A stretch of DNA of 64,000 nucleotides from FW021-bin31 sp964647485 (GTDB lineage Bacteria > Bacteroidota > Bacteroidia > Chitinophagales > Chitinophagaceae), in NCBI GenBank assembly GCA_964647485.1, contig CAZYHV010000016.1:1-64000 (forward strand), written 5' to 3'. Below, one piece after another: positions 26,639 through 37,000 of this stretch (within the stretch, counting starts at the first letter, position 1; the number at the start of each line of letters is the position of its first letter). The notes under the pieces were generated by a model that saw only the letters and a program-made list of their open reading frames with translations, had not been told where the DNA came from and did no database searches. The position numbers were made by a program, and so were the translations under genes.

Positions 26639-29125
26639 ATGATGAAGCATTTTTTCACCATCCTGGCATTTTTATTTATCCCTATCTCTTTTTGTTATGC
26701 ACAGCAGCAATTGAAATTACGATATGAAGAACCGGCGGATACCACTTCAGAATATAAGATTGAGGAATCACTCCCTTTGGGGAATGGTCATTTGGGAGCC
26801 ATGCCGGATGGGGGGATATTTAATGAGATGATTATTTTAAATGACATTACGATGTGGTCCGGGAGCAAGCAAAATGGGAATAGACCGGGCGCTGCCAGCC
26901 ATTTACGACAGATTAGAAATACTATTTTTGAGGGGAAATATAGTCAGGCCGAAAACCTCGTCAATCAATATTTTGTTTGTGAAGGTGAGGGAACCGGACT
27001 TGGAGATGCAGCTGATGCACCTTATGGAAGTTATCAGGTTCTGGGGAATATGCATATCCAATATGATTACAATGAACCCCAATCTCAAATCGAGCCTCAA
27101 AATTATGTCAGATCTCTCTCTTTGGATAGTGCGATTGCCGTTACTACTTATAAATTAGGAGGCGTAACTTACCACAGAGAATATTTTACTAGTTTTTCTG
27201 ATGATGTAATCATGATAAAAGTTACAGCTGATCAGCCTGGGGAGATTAATTTTGACTTGACAATAGATCGGCCGGAGCGCTATCAAACCCAAGTAGTAGG
27301 GCACGAGCTGCAGATGTTTGGGCAATTAAATGATGGATATGATGGGAAGGATGGTGTGAAATACCTTACTCGAATTAAGGTAAAAAATATCGGTGGAACC
27401 CTAACTGCCGGTAGAAATAATCTAAAAGTAGAAGCTGCGAATTCGGCTATCATTTATATTTCATCCACGACAGACTTTTTGGAAAAGAAAACTACTTCTT
27501 TTTATCAGCCTTCTTTTCATTATAAACAGTATTCGGAAGATAATTTAAAGAATGCGATGAATAAATCTTATGAGGAAGAGAAGAAAAAGCATATTCAGGC
27601 TTATCAAAAACTATTTCATCGTGCAAGGCTGAGCTTGGGAAAGGGAAATGCTAAGCATGCTAAGTTACCTACGAAAGACAGGTTGATAAAATATGAAAAT
27701 GATAAAACGGATACAGAATTACCTGTCCTATATTTCCAGTTTGGTCGTTATCTCTTGATTAGCAGTACCAGACCCGGCTGGTTACCACCTAATTTACAGG
27801 GGTTATGGGCGAATAAAGTACATACTTCCTGGAATGGAGATTATCATGATAATATAAATATTCAGATGAATCATTGGCCGGTGGAACAAACGAACTTGTC
27901 AATGTTGAATGAACCTTTTTATAAATTGGTAAAAGGATTGGTGAAACCCGGAGAAAAGACAGCAAAAGTCTATTATGATGTAGATAAAGGATGGGTCTGT
28001 CATGCGATAACCAATGCATGGGGGTTTACGGCACCCGGAGAACAAGCTTCCTGGGGATCTTCTAACTCCGGATCCGGATGGCTGGCTAATTTGCTTTGGC
28101 GAAACTATGCTTTCACTTTAGATCGAGATTACCTGAAAAAGATATATCCAATTATCAAGGGATCCGCTCAATTTTACTTGAATGCTTTAGTTGAATATCC
28201 TAATAATGATAGCAATTGGTTAGTAACAGCTCCTTCCAGTTCTCCCGAAAACTCATTCAAGTATAAAGCGTCAGACGGTACAATGAAAACAGCGGCTGTC
28301 TGTGCAGGTCCAACTATTGACAATCAAATTATTAGAGAATTATTTACGCATGTGATTGAGGCCACAAAAACGTTGCAAGTTGATTCTGAATTATCTGCTT
28401 TATTAGATGCTGTTCGAAAACGACTTCCCCCCAATCAGATTGATGATAATGGAAGATTAATGGAATGGCTGCATCCTTTTGCGCTTACCAATCCTCATCA
28501 TCGTCACATGTCTCCGGTTTGGGGATTATATCCGGGAACAGAGATCTCTTTTGAAAATGATTCAGTAATTGCCAATGCTGCAGAGAAATTGATAATTCAG
28601 CGCGGCTATGCTTCTAGTTTTGGCTGGTCTGATGGCTGGAAAATGAATCTATGGGCAAGATTAGGAAAAGGAAATAGAGCTTTTAGTTATCTTAATTATA
28701 TATTGAAACCGGCGGCTCAAGGCGGGCATGCCTTTCCTAATTTGTTTGATTCTTACGGAGGTCATCATTCTCCTTTTCAAATCGATGCCAATTTTGGAGC
28801 GACTGCGGGAATTGCGGAAATGTTGATTCAATCCCAATCAGGAAAAATTAAGCTTTTACCTGCCCTGCCTGATGAATGGAATTCCGGATCTTATGAAGGA
28901 CTTAGTGTACGAGGAGGAGGAGAAATGTCTGCTACTTGGAGCAATGGAGAATTAAAGACGGCTACGCTTAAAGCAAAGAGAGAAAATACTTTCAAAATAA
29001 TTATTCCGGATCATCTTAAACTGCAGCCTCCCGATACAACGAATTCGTATCAAGTAAAAAATAATATACTGACGGTCTCAATGGAGAAGGGGGACCATAT
29101 TCATTTAATCTTTAAAGAAAAATAA
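26639..29125 (+). CDS. GH95 alpha-1,2-L-fucosidase-like enzyme
   Basis: The protein has 828 residues and a signal peptide ending 'PISFCYAQ'. Family text runs throughout: 'EESLPLGNGHLGAM', 'LLISSTRPGWLPPNLQGLWA', 'DNINIQMNHWPVEQTNLS', 'HMSPVWGLYPG', 'WSDGWKMNLWARLG' and 'FQIDANFGATAGIAEML'. Asn405/Asn407 and Asp716 stand where GH95 uses an asparagine activated by aspartate in its inverting mechanism. GH95 enzymes remove alpha-1,2-fucose from galactose, as in H antigen or xyloglucan; some act on alpha-L-galactose. This complements the GH29 enzymes, which prefer other linkages. It is followed by the second GH27 gene after two bases, so the two are translationally close. Confidence 0.94.
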   Translation: MMKHFFTILAFLFIPISFCYAQQQLKLRYEEPADTTSEYKIEESLPLGNGHLGAMPDGGIFNEMIILNDITMWSGSKQNGNRPGAASHLRQIRNTIFEGKYSQAENLVNQYFVCEGEGTGLGDAADAPYGSYQVLGNMHIQYDYNEPQSQIEPQNYVRSLSLDSAIAVTTYKLGGVTYHREYFTSFSDDVIMIKVTADQPGEINFDLTIDRPERYQTQVVGHELQMFGQLNDGYDGKDGVKYLTRIKVKNIGGTLTAGRNNLKVEAANSAIIYISSTTDFLEKKTTSFYQPSFHYKQYSEDNLKNAMNKSYEEEKKKHIQAYQKLFHRARLSLGKGNAKHAKLPTKDRLIKYENDKTDTELPVLYFQFGRYLLISSTRPGWLPPNLQGLWANKVHTSWNGDYHDNINIQMNHWPVEQTNLSMLNEPFYKLVKGLVKPGEKTAKVYYDVDKGWVCHAITNAWGFTAPGEQASWGSSNSGSGWLANLLWRNYAFTLDRDYLKKIYPIIKGSAQFYLNALVEYPNNDSNWLVTAPSSSPENSFKYKASDGTMKTAAVCAGPTIDNQIIRELFTHVIEATKTLQVDSELSALLDAVRKRLPPNQIDDNGRLMEWLHPFALTNPHHRHMSPVWGLYPGTEISFENDSVIANAAEKLIIQRGYASSFGWSDGWKMNLWARLGKGNRAFSYLNYILKPAAQGGHAFPNLFDSYGGHHSPFQIDANFGATAGIAEMLIQSQSGKIKLLPALPDEWNSGSYEGLSVRGGGEMSATWSNGELKTATLKAKRENTFKIIIPDHLKLQPPDTTNSYQVKNNILTVSMEKGDHIHLIFKEK

Positions 29126-29127
29126 AT

Positions 29128-30330
29128 ATGATAAAAAGGACTTGTATTATGTTATTGTTAGCACTTGCCTGCTATAGTGGAAGTGCTCAAGATTTAGCAC
29201 CTACGCCACCTATGGGATTTATGACGTGGAATTATTTTTCTACTGATATTAGTGCAGATGCATTGAGAGAAGTGGTAGATTCTATGGTCTCTACGGGAAT
29301 GGTAGCTGCCGGTTATGATTATCTTTTTATTGATGATGGATGGCAAGGTGGAAGAGATAACAAGAATAATATAATTGCAGATCCTAAAAAGTTTCCTAAT
29401 GGGATGAAAGCGTTTGTAGATTATGTGCATAGTAAAGGGATGAAAGTGGGCATTTATTCGGATGCTGCAGAGCTTACTTGTGGGGGATATACTGCTAGTC
29501 TCCATTTTGAGAATCAGGATGCTAAAACTTTTGCCAAATGGGGAATTGATTATTTGAAATATGATTATTGCCATGCTCCGGAGGATAGGGCTACCGCAGA
29601 AAAAAGATATAAAAAAATGGCAGATGCCCTAAAAAATAGCGGTAGAGATATTGTCTTTGCTGCTTGTGAATGGGGACGTCGGGATCCTTGGCTCTGGGCT
29701 GCCAAAGTAGGTGCACAAGCCTGGCGAACCACAGATGATGTACGCGACAAATGGAAGAACTTGAGTAATAATAAACATGCTACCGGAATTATGGATATTG
29801 TGAAGATTAATGGAGCCTTGGATCAATATGCAGGACCGGGACATTGGAATGATCCGGATATGCTGGTTGTTGGTTTGTATGGCAAAGAGGGGCCTTCGGG
29901 AGATTTAGGAGGTGTAGGCTGTACCGATGTAGAATACCAATCTCAGATGAGTCTTTGGTGCTTGATGGCGGCTCCATTAATGGTTACCTGTGATGTTCGC
30001 GACATGAATACTGCTACGCAAAGCATTTTATTAAATAAAGATATTCTGGCCATTGATCAGGATACGTTGGGAATGCAGGCGAAACGAGTGGTCGATAATG
30101 AAAACTGGTCGATTTTTGTTAAGCCTCTTTCAGGAGGAGATTATGCCGTTGGCGTATTAAATAAATCGAAAGATAAGCAGGGTTTTAAAATAAAATTGAA
30201 GCAATTAGGGTTGGAAGATCCCTACGATAGCTTTGACGTGTGGAGTAAGGAGAAGAAAAAGAAAAGAAAAACACTCAAGGCACAAATAGCATCTCATGAA
30301 ACCAAAGTATGGCGATTAAGTAAGGATTAA
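29128..30330 (+). CDS. GH27 alpha-galactosidase-like enzyme, second copy
   Basis: This 400-residue protein has the signal peptide MIKRTCIMLLLALACYSGSAQ. Motifs are 'PPMGFMTWNYFSTDISAD', 'YLFIDDGWQGGRDNKNN', nucleophile Asp146 in 'YLKYDYCHA' and acid/base Asp204 in 'WRTTDDVRDKW'. The first motif reads MTWNYF where the usual text is GWSSWN, so the active-site rim differs from the copy at 25311 and a different substrate is likely. It shares an operon with GH95 (two-base gap) and precedes the sulfatase by 26 bases. Confidence 0.92.
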   Translation: MIKRTCIMLLLALACYSGSAQDLAPTPPMGFMTWNYFSTDISADALREVVDSMVSTGMVAAGYDYLFIDDGWQGGRDNKNNIIADPKKFPNGMKAFVDYVHSKGMKVGIYSDAAELTCGGYTASLHFENQDAKTFAKWGIDYLKYDYCHAPEDRATAEKRYKKMADALKNSGRDIVFAACEWGRRDPWLWAAKVGAQAWRTTDDVRDKWKNLSNNKHATGIMDIVKINGALDQYAGPGHWNDPDMLVVGLYGKEGPSGDLGGVGCTDVEYQSQMSLWCLMAAPLMVTCDVRDMNTATQSILLNKDILAIDQDTLGMQAKRVVDNENWSIFVKPLSGGDYAVGVLNKSKDKQGFKIKLKQLGLEDPYDSFDVWSKEKKKKRKTLKAQIASHETKVWRLSKD

Positions 30331-30356
30331 TTAATGTCTGAATAAACAATAATTAT

Positions 30357-31934
30357 ATGATTAGCTTTAAAAAAATTACTTTATTCTTATTGGTAGGACT
30401 TTTGGGTTGGTCCTCTTGCCAACAATCGAATAAGGAAGAAAAGACATCTCAAAAACAGCCTAATATTGTCTTTATTATGAGTGATGATCATGGATATCAG
30501 GCCATTAGTGCATATGGATATGGTCTTAATCATACCCCTTATATAGATAGTTTGGCAGCGGAAGGAATGTTATTCCGACATGCTTTTGTGAATAATTCCC
30601 TTTGTGCTCCGAGCCGTGCTTCTATTATTAGTGGGAAGTTTAGCAACAAAAGTAGTGTTGCTAAAATAGGTGATTTATTTGATGGATCTCAAACTACTTT
30701 TCCTAAAGCTTTACAAAAGGTTGGATATCAGACTGCATTCATTGGGAAATGGCATTTGTTTACGAAGCCAACGGGCTTTGATTATATTCACAGATTGCCC
30801 GGACAAGGAGAATATTATCAACCGGACTTTATTACGAATGAAGGAGATACGATTAGAGAGCAAGGTTATGTAACTCATCTCATTACAGACCATGCTATTG
30901 ACTGGATGAACCAAAGGGATACGAGTAAACCTTTTGCTGTGATGATATGGAATAAGGCGCCTCACAGAGATTGGATGCCGGCTCTGAAGTATCTTAATGA
31001 ATTTGATTCTGTTGATATCCCCGAACCGGAAACGATGTTTGATGATTATAATACGCGTACCCGTGCAGCTCATGAACAAAAGATGGAAATGAGTAAATGG
31101 TTGTCTCCGGATTATGATTTGAAAGAACAGATGTTCCCGAAGAAGCCTCATCGCTATGATCAGTTATGGGCTAATGTCTTTGGTCGTTTGACCAAAGAAG
31201 AACAAGCCGCTTTTTTGAAAGCCTATAAACCTAAGAATGAAGCCTTTCGAAAAGCGAATTTGAGTGGGAAAGAGTTGCTTCGTTGGAAATATCAACGGTT
31301 TGTAAAGGATTATTTGAGAACCATTCAATCTGTTGATGACAATGTTGGTCGGGTGATGGATTATTTGAAAAAAAATGGACTAGCAAAAAATACGATTGTG
31401 ATTTATACTTCTGATCAAGGTTTTTATTTAGGAGAGCATGGTTGGTTTGACAAGCGTTTTATGTATAAACAATCTTTCCGTACCCCATTGATTATTCGGT
31501 GGCCGGGTGTGGTTAAAGCGGGAAGCGTGAGCGAAGCACCGGTCATGAATCTTGATATTGGAGAAACTTTGATTGATGCTGCAGGCGGAAAAATACCGGA
31601 AGATATGCAGGGCCGAAGTTTTTTACCCATATTAAAAGGCCATACTCCGGATGATTGGCGGAAATATGTCTATTATCACTATTATGCTTCCGGTGGAGAA
31701 CATAATGTAGCCAAACATATTGGTGTGCGTTCTAAAAGATATAAGTTGATTTATTTCTATGAAAATAATGATTGGGAATTGTATGACATGAAGAAGGATT
31801 CGAATGAAGTAAATAATGTCTTTGGAAATCCTGATTATCAGAAAGTGCAAGATTCCATGCAGCATGAATTGAAACTTCAAATGGAGAAATATAATGACAG
31901 TATTCCGAATTATGAGGTGATTGAGAAATTATAG
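30357..31934 (+). CDS. S1-family sulfatase lipoprotein
   Basis: The product has 525 residues with lipobox 'LLGWSSCQQSNKE'. The sulfatase barrel starts 'NIVFIMSDDHGYQAISAYG', with the two aspartates that bind calcium. The modification site is 'LCAPSRASIISG': Cys83 must be converted to formylglycine, which in Bacteroidota is done by a radical-SAM maturase (anSME). No such gene is in the window. Later motifs are 'QTAFIGKWHL' and 'TSDQGFYLGEHGWFDKRFMY'. It removes sulfate esters from the glycan, which points to a sulfated substrate. The desulfated position cannot be read from the sequence. Spacing of 26 bases behind GH27 implies cotranscription. Confidence 0.92.
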   Translation: MISFKKITLFLLVGLLGWSSCQQSNKEEKTSQKQPNIVFIMSDDHGYQAISAYGYGLNHTPYIDSLAAEGMLFRHAFVNNSLCAPSRASIISGKFSNKSSVAKIGDLFDGSQTTFPKALQKVGYQTAFIGKWHLFTKPTGFDYIHRLPGQGEYYQPDFITNEGDTIREQGYVTHLITDHAIDWMNQRDTSKPFAVMIWNKAPHRDWMPALKYLNEFDSVDIPEPETMFDDYNTRTRAAHEQKMEMSKWLSPDYDLKEQMFPKKPHRYDQLWANVFGRLTKEEQAAFLKAYKPKNEAFRKANLSGKELLRWKYQRFVKDYLRTIQSVDDNVGRVMDYLKKNGLAKNTIVIYTSDQGFYLGEHGWFDKRFMYKQSFRTPLIIRWPGVVKAGSVSEAPVMNLDIGETLIDAAGGKIPEDMQGRSFLPILKGHTPDDWRKYVYYHYYASGGEHNVAKHIGVRSKRYKLIYFYENNDWELYDMKKDSNEVNNVFGNPDYQKVQDSMQHELKLQMEKYNDSIPNYEVIEKL

Positions 31935-32081
31935 ATGGAGTATGTAAATTTTATGAAAGAAGCGTAGAAGTAATGTTTAATGTCATACTTTTGTGAGGCA
32001 AAGGTGTGATAAGATCAGGTATATACCTTTCAGTTTTGAATTTTCAATGTGGTCATATTTTAATTAAAACTTTCCTGTTTA

Positions 32082-33953
32082 ATGAGATATTTCTTTTCTT
32101 TATTGGTTCTTTTATGTTTTTCAATCACTGTTTGGGCACAATCTGAAAAAGGAATACATATTATTCCTCAACCGGTATCTGTTGATATACAAATAGGACA
32201 TTTTACCCTCAATCAGGATACGCGTATCCTTTATGACAAGCCTTCTGCAGAAGGAGTTGCCGACCTTATACAATCGGAATTGGCTACAAGTACCGGATTT
32301 AAGTTGAAGATAAAACAACAAAAGAAGACGGCTCCCAACAGTATCTGTTTACAATCCAATTATATCTATGATTCTACTTTGGGAAAAGCCGGTTATCTTT
32401 TGGATGTCAATCCGGAAAAAGTATTGATTTCTGCTAATAATCCGAAAGGCTTCTTTTATGCTTTTCAATCTTTAAAACAATTATTCCCTCCACAAATAGA
32501 AAATGATTCGGTAGCTCATCATGTCCATTGGATTGCACAATCAGTGAGTATTATGGATTATCCACAATTCAAGTGGCGAGGACTTATGTTGGATGTGAGT
32601 CGTCATTTCTTTACGGTGGATGAAGTGAAGAAGTACATTGATGAGATGGCCAAATATAAGTACAATATCTTTCATTGGCATTTAACGGATGATCAGGGTT
32701 GGCGAATTGAAATTAAAGGGCTGCCAAAGCTAACAGAGGTGGGTGCCTGGAGAATCCCTAGTTTTTATACCTTTCAAAAGGAAGTAAGACCTGAACCGGG
32801 AGAGAAAACATCCTATGGAGGATATTACACGCAGGCAGAGATTAAAGATATTATTGCTTATGCCAAGGATCGATTTGTGACCATTGTTCCCGAAATTGAT
32901 GTTCCCGGACATAGCCTGGCGATGATTTCGGCCTATCCCAACTTGTCTTGTACAAAAAAGCAATATCCTATTTATCCCGGAGATGCTCCGGATAGTATTG
33001 ATAATGCATTGTGTGTTGCTAATGATTCTACTTGGACAATATTAGATAAAGTGTTTACACAAGTGGCTGCCTTATTTCCTTCAAAATATATTCATGTTGG
33101 GGGAGATGAAGCCAATCGAAGTTTTTGGGCAAACGATCCGAAAGATAAAGCCTTAATGAAAAAAAGGGGGCTCAAATCTCCGGAAGAATTACAGAGCTAT
33201 TTTGAGAAGAAGCTGGAAAAACTGGTAAAATCCAAAGGAAAGAAAATTATCGGATGGGATGAGATTTTACAAGGAGGGCTAGCACCGGATGCAGCAGTCA
33301 TGAGCTGGCATGGTCTGAGTGGTGGGAAAAAAGCCGCAAAAATGGGACATCCTGTTATCATGACCCCCTGGGGGAAAACCTATCTGAGTCAGTTACAAGG
33401 AGATCCACTGATTGAACCCGAAGGTCCTCCTCGTTATAATAGGTTAAATGAAATTTATAAAAAGACAAAGCTACTTCCAAAAGAAATTGATTCTCAAAAT
33501 ATCCTGGGAGGTGAGGGCTGTTTATGGACCGAATATGTTCCTAATTATCGACATGCAGAATATATGACTTGGCCAAGGGCTTTAGCTTTATCCGAAGTTT
33601 TCTGGGGAAGCAGAACTTCATGGGAAGATTTTGTTAGACGTGTAGAAGCAAATCTTCCTTATCTGAGAGAAGCACAGGTGAAATATGCTTCCAGTATGTT
33701 TGAGCCTATAATCTCTGCCGTTAAAGTAAATGATTCATTGAAGGTTGTCCTACAGTCGGCTATCCCGGGGGTAAATCTTTATTATCGCTTTGATGGTACT
33801 GATCCGGATAAATATTCACCGATTTACAAAGGTAAGCCGTTATCTATTCCCAATGGAGCGTCTCAGATTCGGGTAGTATCTTATAAAGAGGAAAAACAGG
33901 TTGGTCGACAAATTAATTGCCCGATGGATGTTTTGAAGAGAAGGGTGAAATAA
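32082..33953 (+). CDS. GH20 beta-N-acetylhexosaminidase
   Basis: The protein has 623 residues. After a signal peptide ending 'SITVWAQ' comes the GH20b alpha/beta domain (about 25-150), then the barrel. Barrel marks are 'FKWRGLMLDVSRHFF', 'HWHLTDDQGWRIEI' and the catalytic pair Asp342-Glu343 in 'HVGGDEANRSFW'. The final 80 residues form a chitobiase/discoidin-like tail ('LYYRFDGTDPD'). It removes terminal beta-GlcNAc or beta-GalNAc, a core unit of mucin and N-glycans but absent from plant xyloglucan or fucoidan. It is therefore the best single pointer to an animal-type glycan as target. Confidence 0.94.
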   Translation: MRYFFSLLVLLCFSITVWAQSEKGIHIIPQPVSVDIQIGHFTLNQDTRILYDKPSAEGVADLIQSELATSTGFKLKIKQQKKTAPNSICLQSNYIYDSTLGKAGYLLDVNPEKVLISANNPKGFFYAFQSLKQLFPPQIENDSVAHHVHWIAQSVSIMDYPQFKWRGLMLDVSRHFFTVDEVKKYIDEMAKYKYNIFHWHLTDDQGWRIEIKGLPKLTEVGAWRIPSFYTFQKEVRPEPGEKTSYGGYYTQAEIKDIIAYAKDRFVTIVPEIDVPGHSLAMISAYPNLSCTKKQYPIYPGDAPDSIDNALCVANDSTWTILDKVFTQVAALFPSKYIHVGGDEANRSFWANDPKDKALMKKRGLKSPEELQSYFEKKLEKLVKSKGKKIIGWDEILQGGLAPDAAVMSWHGLSGGKKAAKMGHPVIMTPWGKTYLSQLQGDPLIEPEGPPRYNRLNEIYKKTKLLPKEIDSQNILGGEGCLWTEYVPNYRHAEYMTWPRALALSEVFWGSRTSWEDFVRRVEANLPYLREAQVKYASSMFEPIISAVKVNDSLKVVLQSAIPGVNLYYRFDGTDPDKYSPIYKGKPLSIPNGASQIRVVSYKEEKQVGRQINCPMDVLKRRVK

Positions 33954-34040
33954 AAAAAGAAGATCTAAATGACGAAATAAAATGTAAAAGGAAAATGCTT
34001 TCTCTTCTTTAACTTTTGAAAATTTTTAAATTTTAGTCTT

Positions 34041-37000
34041 ATGATGATGAAAAGACCCTGTTTTTATGCCTTGATCGTATTTACATTGAGTGTATTTGTT
34101 TTTCCTAAAACAACAAATGCACAACAACTTTTGAAAGGATTTAAATATGGGAACGAAAAAGCTCCTTCCGGAGAGGAATGGAATGATCCGCAACAATATG
34201 CCTTAAATAAAGAACAACCTCGAGCTTATTTTTTCCCTTTTGAGGAAATACGTCAGGCGCGCAAAGTGTTGCCGGAAAATTCTTCTTATTGGAAATCTCT
34301 GGATGGAATCTGGAAGTTTCATTTTTCTAAAAGACCAAATCAAAGACCGGAAGATTTCTATAAACCGAGTTTTGATGTATCACATTGGGATACGATTCCG
34401 GTACCATCCAGCTGGAATATTTATGGGATACAAAAGGACGGAACGCTAAAATATGGGGTCCCTATTTATACCAATCAACGAGTGATTTTCCAGCATTCCG
34501 TGAAGGTTGGAGACTGGAAAGGCGGAGTGATGCGAACGCCTCCTAAAGATTGGACAACTTATGAATATCGGAATGAGGTAGGTTCTTTCCGAAGGGATTT
34601 TATGATTCCGGAGGACTGGGACGGAAAAGAAAAATTTATCAGTTTTGACGGAGTTTCCAGTTTCTTCTATTTATGGATCAATGGTCATTATGTCGGCTTT
34701 TCAGAAAATTCCCGCAATGCAGCACGTTTTAATATTACAAAATATCTGAAAAAGGGGAAGAACACTGTTGCTGTCGAAGTTTATAGAATTTCTGATGGCA
34801 CTTTCCTGGAAGATCAGGATATGTTTAGGTTGCCGGGTATTTTTAGAACCGTAGCTGTTTACGCGACTCCTAAAGTGCAAATAAGAGATCTGAGGGTCAT
34901 TCCTGATTTAGGAGAGAATTACCAAGGTGGCACCTTAACTATTCATGCAGATATTCGTAATTTTAATAAAAAAGCAGCTAAAGGCTATTCTTTGGAATAT
35001 ACCTTATATAGAAATAAGTTATATGCCGATGAAAATACATTAGTGAAAAACGCTGTTGCCAGAGCTTCTGTCAGTCCTGTAAAACAAGGAAAGATTGTTC
35101 AAGCCTCGAAAGCGACCTTAAAATTGGATCATCCAAAGAAGTGGTCGGCTGAAAAACCTTATCGTTATACATTAATTGCAGCGCTAAAGAACAAAAAAGG
35201 AGAAACAATAGAATGGACCTCTGTTTATACAGGATTTAGAAAAGTAGAACTGAAAGATACGAAAGCAGAAGATGATGAATTTGGAAGGGCAGGAAAATAC
35301 TTTTATGTGAACGGGGAAACGGTAAAACTTCGGGGCGTCAATCGTCACGAAACCAATCCGGAGGTTGGAAAGGCTATTACTCATGGGATGATGGAGAGAG
35401 AAGTCCGGCTGATGAAACGAGCGAATATCAATCATGTCAGAAATTCTCATTATCCGGATGATCCGTATTGGTATTATTTAGCGGACAAGTATGGATTATA
35501 TTTGGAAGATGAAGCCAATATTGAGTCTCATGAATATTACTATGGGAAAGAATCCCTTTCGCATGTTCCGGAATTTAAAGCTGCTCATGTTAATCGTGTG
35601 ATGGAAATGGTGCATTCTAACTATAACCATCCGGCGATTGTAATTTGGTCTTTGGGAAATGAAGCGGGACCCGGGAAAAATTTTGCAGCAGCTTATGATG
35701 CATTGAAAAAGGTAGATACCTCTCGCCCGGTACAATATGAGCGAAACAACGATATTGTGGATATCGGTTCCAATCAGTATCCTTCTATTGCATGGGTGAG
35801 AGGGGCTGTCAAAGGAAAATACAATATAAAATATCCTTTTCACATTTCTGAATATGCTCATTCAATGGGTAATGCTTGCGGTAATCTGGCTGATTATTGG
35901 GAGGCTATCGAATCTTCAAACTTTATCATGGGAGGAGCAATCTGGGATTGGATTGACCAAGGGATGTATTATTATGATAAGAAAACAGGAGATAAGTTTA
36001 CAGCTTATGGAGGGGATTTTGGAGATAAACCCAATGATGGACAGTTTGTATTAAATGGATTGTTGTTTTCGAATTATGAACCCAAACCACAGTATTATGA
36101 AGTAAAAAAAGTGTATCAAAATGTAGTTGTTGATGATGCAGATGTAAAAAAGGGAAATTTTGAATTACACAATAAATTCTATTTTAAGGATTTATCCGGT
36201 TATCAGTTGGGGTGGACTTTATTGAAAAACGGAGAAGCTGTGCAATCGGGAGAATTGAGCGATATGAATGTAGAACCAAGAGGAAGGAAAACCATTCACA
36301 TCCCATATAAATATGATGATTTAGATCCTGCGGCAGAATATTTTATCGTTCTTCAATTTTTATTGAAAGAAGACAGACCTTGGGCAAAGAAAGGTTATGT
36401 ACAGGGAGAAGCTCAGTTCTTAGTGAAACAAGCAACAGAAAAGCCGGCCATTGCTTCCGAAATGAAGAAAATAGACGGCTTAAGTTTTCAACCTTCGAAA
36501 GGAGATATTCAAAGTATTAGTGGAGATGATTTTATAGTGAAGTTTGATAAAAAGAAGGGAACTATATACAGTCTAAAATATGGGAATCAACAGATTATTA
36601 AGGAAGGAAAGGGGCCTCGAATAAATGCTATTCGTGCTTTTACAAATAATGACAACTGGGCTTACCAAAAATGGTTTGCCAATGGATTACATCATCTGAA
36701 AAATCATACCACCTCCGGTCAGTTTATTAAAAATGAAGATGGAACCATTTCTGTGTTATTTACGGTGGTATCTCAAGCACCTAATGCAGCAAAAATTACC
36801 GGGGGAACGAGTAGTGGACATAATCATGTTATAGAATTGACGGATCATCAATTTGGTCCAACTGATTTTAAATTTACGACTTCCCGGATTTGGACCGTTT
36901 ACCCCGATGGATCGATTGAATTGGAATCCAGTATATCATCAAACAAACCTATTCTTTCTTTAGCACGCTTAGGTTATGTGATGAATATCCCCAAGACTTT

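Noticed and set aside
35496..35861. Minus-strand open frame inside the large GH2 gene
   Set aside because: It covers the region of the catalytic motifs of GH2 and has no recognisable domain.
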